Shown: piece by piece, positions 26,885 through 34,267 of the stretch
How positions within the stretch are numbered: the stretch's first letter is position 1
Layout of the letters: every line of letters begins with the position of its first letter
DNA from: Nostoc sp. FACHB-280
GTDB lineage: Bacteria > Cyanobacteriota > Cyanobacteriia > Cyanobacteriales > Nostocaceae
Direction of reading: 5' to 3'
Length of the DNA: 64,000 nt
Assembly (NCBI RefSeq): GCF_014697615.1
Contig: NZ_JACJSD010000010.1
Coordinates: forward strand, 62,001-126,000
Translations under genes and position numbers: made by a program
The notes under the pieces: generated by a model
The model's database searches: none
What the model was told of the DNA's origin: nothing
The model's input: only the letters and a program-made list of their open reading frames with translations

Positions 26885-28590
26885 AAGGTAAAAGAGCCTT
26901 TACTCAGCATATTTTTTGGGACTTCCACATTCTTGCGAGCGGTGATGGGAATGTGAATGCAGAAAACTGTACCTTGTTCGGGTTCGGAGAAGCATTCTAT
27001 TTTACCGTTATGCTTTTCGATGATTTTGCGACAAATGGGCATTCCTAAGCCTGTACCTTTGCCAATGGGTTTGGTGGTGAAGAAGGGTTCAAAAAGGCGA
27101 TCGCGCACATCTTGGGTCATTCCTGAACCATTATCTTGAATCCGAACCACTACATAAGGCGCATTCGTCAATGTTTTACCATTTTCTAATGAGGTGCTAA
27201 TAGTAATCACCCCTTCTTTTTCTTGACCATCTAAAGCATCGATCGCATTGGCTAGAATATTCATAAATACCTGATTTAGTTGGCTGGGATAACACTCAAC
27301 TAAAGGTATGACATCATAATTTTTAATGACTTCAATTCCTAAGTTGCCACAGCTGGTCTTTAAGCGATTATTCAAAATTAGTAGAGTGCTATCAATACCT
27401 TCATGAATATCGGCTGGAGTCATTTGTGATTGTTCGGTGCGGGAAAAGTTGCGTAAAGATAACACAATCTCCCGGACACGCTTAATCCCTAAACTCATGG
27501 AACTGATTAGTTTTGGTAAGTCTTCTGAAACAAAGTCTAAGTCAATTTCTTCGCTGAGTTCTTGCGCTGCTGGAATATAATCGCAGTTATCTTGATAAAT
27601 ATGCACTAGACGCAATAAATCATCAACATATTGTTGAGCGTGGTTAATATTTCCACTAATAAAGTTGACTGGATTATTAATTTCATGGGCAATACCAGCA
27701 ACTAATTGCCCCAAACTTGACATTTTTTCACTTTGAATTAACTGTGCTTGTGTTTGTTGTAATTCATGCAGTGTAGTTTGGAGTTGTTGTGCTTGAATTT
27801 GGGCAATTTTCGCCGCTTCACAACTTTGTTCATAAAGCAAGGCTTTTTCAATCGCCACTCCCGCCTGCATTGCCAATATACTTAATAGTTTTAAGTCTCG
27901 GCTAGTATAATTAACCGCAGTTTCGCTACCAATTACAATTGCCCCAACTACCCGTTCTTCCACATTTAACGGCACACAAATCAAGGAATTGAATTGTTTA
28001 TTTTCTCCTAGATATCTGGGATAAGCGACAATATTGTTCACAATTTCTCCGCGTCCCATCTGTACTATATTACCAATAATGCCTTCGCCTAATTTTATCG
28101 GTTGCTGGAGATAACCGCTGCTACCAATTTCTGCGAGAATTTCAAAAACATTGGTTTTTTGATTTAATAATAAAATCGCGCCACCAGTTGAGGGAATTAA
28201 TTGAGCGGCTTCTTGGATGAGTAATCGAGAAACTGGGCGGAGATTGAGACTGGCAGTTACTTGAATGGAAATATCATGAAGTAAATCAATTTCCTGATAT
28301 CTTTCTAGCAGTTCATGGGCGAGATTTTTCTTCTCAGATTCTTGTTTGAGTGCATAGAGGAGGAGTGAAACAACACCAGATGCTTGTTGTGAACCGCGTA
28401 CCCAACCAATTACTTCACCAGCAAATTCTATTGGATGGGCGATCGCACAATTTTCTCCTGCTTGCCCGAAGAGTATTTCGCCTTCTGTATTTTCTATAGT
28501 AAACTGACAATCTATCGCTTTAGCAAAATCATTCAGAAGAGCTAATACATCCTTTTTTACAATCAGATTTCTGAAATTGCTTTTAACCAT
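26797..28590 (-). CDS. GAF-domain sensor histidine kinase inside the CIS module
   Basis: 597 residues. The N-terminal ~95 residues (VKKDVLALLNDFAKAIDCQF, GEILFGQAGENCAIAHPI) resemble a small sensor fold with a Cys-containing turn. A GAF domain covers about 105-250 (TGGAILLLNQKTNVFEILAE, LICVPLNVEERVVGAIVIGS). A coiled coil leads to H-box [14 protein letters not shown]-box NQVFMNILANAIDAL, G1 QDNGSGMTQD, FEPFFTTKPIG and GKGTGLGMPI. The kinase fold ends near IHIPITARKN, after which a 43-residue tail continues; its last ~29 codons are antisense to the PAAR gene. It is soluble, with no membrane segment. It lies opposite to all CIS genes and splits them in two blocks. No response regulator is adjacent. 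Confidence 0.88.
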   Translation of the reverse strand: MVKSNFRNLIVKKDVLALLNDFAKAIDCQFTIENTEGEILFGQAGENCAIAHPIEFAGEVIGWVRGSQQASGVVSLLLYALKQESEKKNLAHELLERYQEIDLLHDISIQVTASLNLRPVSRLLIQEAAQLIPSTGGAILLLNQKTNVFEILAEIGSSGYLQQPIKLGEGIIGNIVQMGRGEIVNNIVAYPRYLGENKQFNSLICVPLNVEERVVGAIVIGSETAVNYTSRDLKLLSILAMQAGVAIEKALLYEQSCEAAKIAQIQAQQLQTTLHELQQTQAQLIQSEKMSSLGQLVAGIAHEINNPVNFISGNINHAQQYVDDLLRLVHIYQDNCDYIPAAQELSEEIDLDFVSEDLPKLISSMSLGIKRVREIVLSLRNFSRTEQSQMTPADIHEGIDSTLLILNNRLKTSCGNLGIEVIKNYDVIPLVECYPSQLNQVFMNILANAIDALDGQEKEGVITISTSLENGKTLTNAPYVVVRIQDNGSGMTQDVRDRLFEPFFTTKPIGKGTGLGMPICRKIIEKHNGKIECFSEPEQGTVFCIHIPITARKNVEVPKNMLSKGSFTFQPPINTVGAPIPTTVVNGTPVTVFTPAT

Positions 28591-28906
28591 TTGCTCTCAT
28601 CCTGATTTTATTTCAGATTTTGCCTAAGCATCAGTCTTGTATACCTAATAGATGGACATTTTCATTTATTCTTGGCTATTTGTCACCCCTATAATTAGTG
28701 CCAAACAACTGCCATTTTTTAGGTATTTGCTGGGATTTTGTAAAATTATATTTTTAAATAAAGTTGATGCAACTCGATTATAAGTTACTCATTTCTGATA
28801 GTTCACCGTAAATTCATTGATTTTTGTACATTCAGTAAATGTACTGAGGCAAAATACTAAAAACTTTTCAAGACAGACGGACGCGGATGGAATTTCGGTG
28901 ATTGTC

Positions 28907-29024
28907 AGGACTTACGCACAGGCTACAGAAAATCGTAGACGCGATAGCGGCTTGCCGCAGGCTACCACAGAGGCGCAGAGTTCACGGAGAAATGAGAGTT
29001 TAAGAGGTGTTTTGCGTAAGCCCT
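28907..29024. mobile_element. MITE-like element (118 bp)
   Basis: Ends are near-perfect inverted repeats: AGGACTTACGCA at 28907-28918 and TGCGTAAGCCCT at 29013-29024 (11 of 12). Inside are an inner palindrome (gtagacgcgatagcggc, ttgccgcaggctac) and the accacagaggcgcagag repeat common in Nostocales. It has no coding capacity; the 69-codon ORF over it is not a gene. The rest of 28591-29169 is AT-rich, probably carrying the divergent promoters of the kinase and gp25 genes, though I cannot define them. Confidence 0.6.
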
Positions 29025-29169
29025 AATTGTAATAGATTCGCTGAAAGGTAAGGATATAGAATCACTTAGGATGTTGCCAAAAAGAAAGTTAACTCGACTT
29101 TTGGCGAATGGTATTAGTTTTAGCGATCGGCATAAAGTAGCGTAAACTGCTCATCACTGTGTACCTACC

Positions 29170-29571
29170 ATGCCAGAACTCAATCAAAATCAACACCTGG
29201 GTGCAGGCTGGTCGTTTCCGTTGCGGGTGAATGTCCAAGGAGGTCTGCAACTTAGTAAAGCAGAACGCAATATTGAAGAGTCGATGATGCTGATTTTGCG
29301 TACCGAGTTGGGTGAACGTGTCTATCGTCCTAACTTTGGTTCGCGGTTGTCGGAGTTGACTTTTGCACCGATGAACACTCAAACTTTATTACTTTTGCGT
29401 CTACACGTCCAAGAAGCTTTGGAAATGTGGGAACCGCGCATTGTTTTAGATGCGGTGCGTGCTGACCCAGATCCCCTGCGAGGTCGTGTAGATATTGTGA
29501 TTGAATATCATCCCAAAGATAGCCATGATTCGCGGAGTTTAGTATTTCCGTTTTATTTAAATGGTCAGTAG
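29170..29571 (+). CDS. CIS baseplate wedge protein, gp25/TssE-like (Cis9-like)
   Basis: 133 residues of the GPW/gp25 family, which connects baseplate wedges to the sheath. Diagnostic pieces are GAGWSFPLRVNVQGGLQLSK, NIEESMMLILRTELGERVYR, PNFGSRLSELTFAPM and the family's EPR motif in ALEMWEPRIVLDAVRADPDP. Length is normal. It starts the second block of baseplate genes after the kinase, and the J-like gene follows after 56 bases. Confidence 0.92.
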   Translation: MPELNQNQHLGAGWSFPLRVNVQGGLQLSKAERNIEESMMLILRTELGERVYRPNFGSRLSELTFAPMNTQTLLLLRLHVQEALEMWEPRIVLDAVRADPDPLRGRVDIVIEYHPKDSHDSRSLVFPFYLNGQ

Positions 29572-29627
29572 TCATTTGTTATTGGTCATTTGTCATTTGT
29601 GTGTTTTAACTAATTATTTTTAATATT

Positions 29628-31820
29628 GTGGAATTTGATTTTTTACCAAAATTACCCAAGTCTAATCTAGACGATCGCACTTTTAAAGATTTAGTTGATG
29701 AGTGTATTCTGCGGATTCCCCGCTATTGTCCAGAATGGACGAATTATAATCCCAGTGACCCAGGTATCACGCTGATTGAGCTATTTGCTTGGTTGACTGA
29801 CCAAATGTTGCTGCGGTTCAATGAAGTACCCAAGCGCAATTACATTACTTTTTTAGAATTATTGGGCGTTAGGTTGCAAGCACCAGCCCCTGCGGTGGCA
29901 GATATTACTTTTTATCTCAGTGCGGCTTTACCAGACACTTATACAATTCCGGCTGGGGTGGAGGTGGCGACAATTCGCACGGAAACAGAAGAGGCGATCG
30001 CATTCACTACAGATCGGCCTTTAATTATTGATAAACCACAAATTCGCCACTTTCTCACCTGTCCCACTGCTGATCAAAAACCGGAAATTTTGCGCGATCG
30101 CTTTACTAATTTATGGACGATGCGCTCTGATGGTGAGTGGTATGGTAGAGAGTTGGCACTGTTTGAAGAACAACCCCAACCCGGAAACACTTTTTATTTA
30201 GTGATTGATGGGGAATCTCAGTGCGAAGGAAATGTTCTCGCCTTGCAATTAAAAGGAGAAGCCGCCACCGCCACAGGGATTAACCCAGATATTCCGCCGC
30301 GCCGTTGGGAAGCTTGGAACGGGGTGGAATGGGAAGCAGTACTACTACAAGAATCGGATGATAGCACTAAGGGTTTTAGTTTTAGCGAATTGCTGACTCA
30401 AGGAATTAACCCCCTGCAAGGTGCAGATATTGTCCTGCATTTACCGCAATCTTGGCCTGTGACGACTTTCACCGCCTATCAAGGGCGTTGGTTGCGTTGC
30501 GTTTATACTGCACCCCAACCCAATCAACCAGGATATAGCAGTTCACCACGGATGATTGGTTTGGCTGTGAGATCCATTGGCGGAACGGTGGGTGCGAGTC
30601 AAAGTGAATTGATTCGCAATGAAATTTTAGGGGAAAGCGACGGTACACCGGGACAGACTTTTCAGTTACAAGGCGTTCCGGTATTGAACCGTCGAGAAGA
30701 TGAATATTTGATCATTTCACCACCAGGGGGAATTCCTCAACGGTGGTATGAAGTCAGCGATTTTGCTAATTCTCTTCCCCAAGATTTGCACTACACAATT
30801 GATTCGCGCACCGGGACGGTACAGTTTGGCCCGGTGATTCGAGAACCAGCCCAACTCCAGCAACAGACGGAATTAAGGAGGAGTGGTGGTTCGGCTCCGC
30901 TCACCAACCGGGAGTGGGGAGTGGGGAATATTCAGGAATTAGAAAGGCAATATGGGGCTGTTCCGCCGCGTGGGTCGGTCATTCGGATGGTTGCATACCG
31001 CACAGGTGGCGGGCGTAAGGGGAATGTGCAACGGGGGACGATTACCGTAGCGAAAAATGCGGTTCCTTATGTGGCGAGGTTGATTAACCATACACCTGCG
31101 CGTAACGGTTCAGATGCGGAATCTTTGGAAGATGCGGTGATTCGCGTTCCGGCGATGTTGCGAACCCGCGATCGCGCTGTGACTCCTGAAGATTTTGAAG
31201 TGCTGACCCTACAAGCTGGCGGTGGTGCGGTGGCGCGGGTGCGTTGCTTACCACCAACAACTACACAAGAGGCTGGAACCATCAAATTATTAGTTGTCCC
31301 GGCGGCGAATACAGATGCAATTAATCGTGGTGAAGGTATTGAACCGGAATTATTTAGTTTGAGTCCGCAACTACGCGACCAAATTATTGCTTATCTAGAT
31401 GAACGGAGGTTATTAGGAATCCAAGTTAAATTGCAAGCCCCGGAATATGTGGGGGTAGCCGTGCAAACCGAAGTTGCGCTGGAACCAGAATACAACCATC
31501 CTGCCGCCCAGCAAGAGATTTTGGGTAAGTTACGGGTGGCGTTGTATCGATTTCTTAACCCGATTACGGGGGGTCAGGATGGGAGAGGCTGGCCGTTTGG
31601 GCGACCTGTTTACCCTTCGGATATTGTCAATTTGTTCCAGCAATTCCCGGCGGTGCGGTATTTAGGGGTAGTGCAGTTGTTTGAATTACGCTATGTGGGT
31701 TCAACTTGGGTGCGATCGCTTCCCCAAAATCCGGTGATTGATCCGGGGGCGTTGGGTTTAATTTGTTCTTGGCAAAATACGCGGTTGCGTTCTGGTCATG
31801 TGGTCAATTTAATTCAGTAA
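29628..31820 (+). CDS. CIS baseplate protein J / gp6-like (Cis11-like)
   Basis: 730 residues from a GTG start. The N-terminus is FLPKLPKSNLDDRTFKDLVD, then RIPRYCPEWTNYNPSDPGIT and LIELFAWLTDQMLLRFNEVP, the standard opening of Afp11/Pvc11-type wedge proteins. Later pieces are PPRGSVIRMVAYRTGGGRKG, RDRAVTPEDFEVLTLQAGGG, VRCLPPTTTQEAGTIKLLVV and YPSDIVNLFQQFPAVRYLGV. At codons ~418-434 (30881-30928) the gene contains an in-frame stretch, SGGSAPLTNREWGVGN, encoded by an intergenic repeat that recurs identically at 47871-47899. It forms the wedge ring of the baseplate with gp7-like protein. Confidence 0.9.
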   Translation: MEFDFLPKLPKSNLDDRTFKDLVDECILRIPRYCPEWTNYNPSDPGITLIELFAWLTDQMLLRFNEVPKRNYITFLELLGVRLQAPAPAVADITFYLSAALPDTYTIPAGVEVATIRTETEEAIAFTTDRPLIIDKPQIRHFLTCPTADQKPEILRDRFTNLWTMRSDGEWYGRELALFEEQPQPGNTFYLVIDGESQCEGNVLALQLKGEAATATGINPDIPPRRWEAWNGVEWEAVLLQESDDSTKGFSFSELLTQGINPLQGADIVLHLPQSWPVTTFTAYQGRWLRCVYTAPQPNQPGYSSSPRMIGLAVRSIGGTVGASQSELIRNEILGESDGTPGQTFQLQGVPVLNRREDEYLIISPPGGIPQRWYEVSDFANSLPQDLHYTIDSRTGTVQFGPVIREPAQLQQQTELRRSGGSAPLTNREWGVGNIQELERQYGAVPPRGSVIRMVAYRTGGGRKGNVQRGTITVAKNAVPYVARLINHTPARNGSDAESLEDAVIRVPAMLRTRDRAVTPEDFEVLTLQAGGGAVARVRCLPPTTTQEAGTIKLLVVPAANTDAINRGEGIEPELFSLSPQLRDQIIAYLDERRLLGIQVKLQAPEYVGVAVQTEVALEPEYNHPAAQQEILGKLRVALYRFLNPITGGQDGRGWPFGRPVYPSDIVNLFQQFPAVRYLGVVQLFELRYVGSTWVRSLPQNPVIDPGALGLICSWQNTRLRSGHVVNLIQ

Positions 31821-31876
31821 CCTCTTGCATAGATATTTTTTGTCTCGCGCAAAGGCGCAAAGGCGCAAAGAAAGAT

Positions 31877-32905
31877 ATGAGTAGTCAAATTCTGCACTTG
31901 CAATTAACTTCAATGCAATTACCTAACGCCATTCAAACATCGGCGGTGGGTAAGGGTGCAGATGATTTTTCGCAAATAGCACTTAGTAGTCAAACTACGG
32001 TACGTGCGGGGTGTGATTTGGTGGTTCATCCGCCGGAACCGAGTGAAATAGTTTTACAGCTAGAAAACTTGGGTAGTCGGATGCTGCGGTTGAATGTGCG
32101 GGTGGAGGGAAATTTCCCGGCTGAGTGGTGTCGCATTGGGATGGAGGGGTATGAACTCGCGCCGCGATCGCGGATGGATGTGGTGTTATATTTCCAACTT
32201 CCCGCCGATTTTTTTGAAACTCCCGCGTTGGTGGCTGGTCAATCTTTGGTGTTGGATTATCACAGTCGCATTCACGTTAATTACACCGAGGAGGGTACTG
32301 GTAGACAGTTAGTTGAAACGGCTGGGTTAAATTTGTATGTCCGTCCCCGCAGTCTTTATCCTAAGTTTTTACCTGCGGTTTATCGAGAAGTTGATTTTAT
32401 TGGGCGCTTCTTGAAGATTTTTGAACAGGCGTTTGAACCCTCAGTGCAAACGCTGGATGTGTTTTGGGCTTATCTCGACCCCATGACCGCACCGCAGACA
32501 TTGTTACCTTTTCTCGCGCACTGGGTAGCTTGGCCTGTTGATCGTCGTTGGACTATAGAAAGACAACGTTATTTAATTCGTTCGGCGGTTGAACTGTATC
32601 GCTGGCGGGGAACACGTAGAGGTTTGCGTTTATATATACATCTTTATACAGATTTACCTTTAGATGAACACGTTACTAGAGAAGTTGATAAACATATTTG
32701 TATTGAAGAAATTCGCGGCGAAGGTTTTGTTTTAGGTAATACGCGCTTAGGCGAAGATGCAATGATTGGCGGCGGTCGTCCCTATCATTTTATCGTCCGC
32801 CTCCGTCCCCAACGCCCAAATCAAGTAGATGAACAATTAGTAAGACACATTATTGAACAAGAAAAACCTGCTTTTTGTACCTACGAACTTTATGTAGATA
32901 GTTAA
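31877..32905 (+). CDS. CIS tail protein I / gp7-like wedge protein (Cis12-like)
   Basis: 342 residues from MSSQILHLQLTSMQLP; the ORF can be extended back to 31763 but that part overlaps the previous gene and a cgcaaagg triplet repeat. The N-terminal ~150 residues form an Ig-like domain (RAGCDLVVHPPEPSEIVLQL, GSRMLRLNVRVEGNFPAEWC). The phage-tail-protein domain follows: LYPKFLPAVYREVDFIGRFL, KIFEQAFEPSVQTLDVFWAY, QTLLPFLAHWVAWPVDRRW, IRSAVELYRWRGTRRGLRLY and EEIRGEGFVLGNTRLGEDAM. It pairs with the J-like protein in the wedge. Confidence 0.88.
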   Translation: MSSQILHLQLTSMQLPNAIQTSAVGKGADDFSQIALSSQTTVRAGCDLVVHPPEPSEIVLQLENLGSRMLRLNVRVEGNFPAEWCRIGMEGYELAPRSRMDVVLYFQLPADFFETPALVAGQSLVLDYHSRIHVNYTEEGTGRQLVETAGLNLYVRPRSLYPKFLPAVYREVDFIGRFLKIFEQAFEPSVQTLDVFWAYLDPMTAPQTLLPFLAHWVAWPVDRRWTIERQRYLIRSAVELYRWRGTRRGLRLYIHLYTDLPLDEHVTREVDKHICIEEIRGEGFVLGNTRLGEDAMIGGGRPYHFIVRLRPQRPNQVDEQLVRHIIEQEKPAFCTYELYVDS

Positions 32906-32989
32906 AAGTGCTGAGTGCTGAGTGCTGAGTGTTAAGTAAAATATATTCCCCCTATACCCCTACACCCTTACACCCCTGAACCCCCAATT

Positions 32990-34222
32990 ATGGAAATTCA
33001 CCCCCTAGAACGACTACAAATTCAAGATGGTTTATTAATTAACGCTGAACGGTGGAAGCGATCGCATGATTATCACCGTCAGAGGCAAAATATTCATTAT
33101 CAATCACTTCATGAACCGGGAATAGTTGAAGGTTTGGGGGTGAGTTTGATTCCTGCGCCGAAGGATGTACCATCACAATATAACGATGGGCGATGGTTAC
33201 AAATTCAGCCAGGAATTGCCATTGATGTGAATGGGAATCCGATTGTGGTTCCGCAACCGATAGACTTTCATATCTCGGCTGATATTACGGAAGAAAAACC
33301 CCGCTTAATTTATTTAGTTGTGCGTTATGTAGACCCAGATACTTTACAACGCAAACAAGTAAGTGAATTTGAAACAGAAACTTTTCGGATTGATGAAAAA
33401 ACAACACCGCCTGATGCTTTTGAGGTGGAGTTATGTCGAATTTTATTACAACCGGGATTAGTAACTTTAGAAAATCCCCAGGATGTATTTTATCCTAGTT
33501 TGAATAGTTTGGATTTTCGTTATCGGAAAATTGCGCGATCTCGTCCCACTAAGTTGGTGCGTGTGGCGCATCTTGATACTCAGGAAACTAAAGAAGGTAA
33601 TAGTTTTGCAAATCTCGCTTCTTTATTAAGATACACCGAAAGTCTTACCTGTACTCTCCAAGGAGATGAGCAAATTCCCCGCTTAAATTTTCCGCTTTTA
33701 GACCCAACGATAGCAATTAATTATGATTTGCTATTTATTACTGGGAGTGAACCATTAATTTTAAATGTGCAAGAATTAGCTAATCTCAAAAGTTATCTAG
33801 ATAGTGGTGGAGTTTTATTAGTTGAATCATCCACTGATGCTGTTGATAGATTAGAAAGCGTTTTAGAAATTACGGAAAGTTTAGCCACACCTTTAGAAGA
33901 TTTACGCCGACTTGATAAACATCATCCCTTACGAACACAACCATTTTTATTTGCTGCTTTACCAGCTATAAATCAAAAGCCTCTGCAAATTTTAGTTGCA
34001 GGTGGCATTGTTTTAGTTATTGGTGATTTATCCCTAGCTTGGGGATTAGATGAAAAGTTAACTTTACCACGAGAAACAATTCGCACGGCCCAAGAGTTAG
34101 GCATTAATATTCTCAACTTTGCCTGGAGTCGTAAGCGAATGACGCAATTAAGGCAACAAACTGCAATTCCTGTCTCAACTAAACCTGATGCTTTAAAAAA
34201 TATTTTCAACAAATTAGAATAA
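32990..34222 (+). CDS. CIS-associated protein with C-terminal DUF4159-like domain
   Basis: 410 residues. The N-terminal ~180 residues (HPLERLQIQDGLLINAERWK, GIVEGLGVSLIPAP, WLQIQPGIAIDVNGNPIVVP, EKPRLIYLVVRYVD) look like the beta-rich domain of baseplate or fibre-attachment proteins seen in cyanobacterial CIS loci. The C-terminal half (VRVAHLDTQETKEGNSFANL, YDLLFITGSEPLILNVQELA, NLKSYLDSGGVLLVESSTDA, HHPLRTQPFLFAALP) matches the DUF4159 fold, a glutamine-amidotransferase-like domain of unknown role. No catalytic triad is evident. It is 84 bases after the gp7-like gene, separated by short ccctacacccttacaccc repeats, and in the same direction. A structural adaptor role is likely. Confidence 0.7.
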   Translation: MEIHPLERLQIQDGLLINAERWKRSHDYHRQRQNIHYQSLHEPGIVEGLGVSLIPAPKDVPSQYNDGRWLQIQPGIAIDVNGNPIVVPQPIDFHISADITEEKPRLIYLVVRYVDPDTLQRKQVSEFETETFRIDEKTTPPDAFEVELCRILLQPGLVTLENPQDVFYPSLNSLDFRYRKIARSRPTKLVRVAHLDTQETKEGNSFANLASLLRYTESLTCTLQGDEQIPRLNFPLLDPTIAINYDLLFITGSEPLILNVQELANLKSYLDSGGVLLVESSTDAVDRLESVLEITESLATPLEDLRRLDKHHPLRTQPFLFAALPAINQKPLQILVAGGIVLVIGDLSLAWGLDEKLTLPRETIRTAQELGINILNFAWSRKRMTQLRQQTAIPVSTKPDALKNIFNKLE

Positions 34223-34267
34223 TTTCTTAACTTTTGCATTTTTACTTTTTACTTTTAACTTTTTTAT

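Noticed and set aside
28817-29026. 69-codon ORF across the MITE
   Set aside because: Its codons consist of the MITE inverted repeats and common intergenic repeat; no ribosome binding site.
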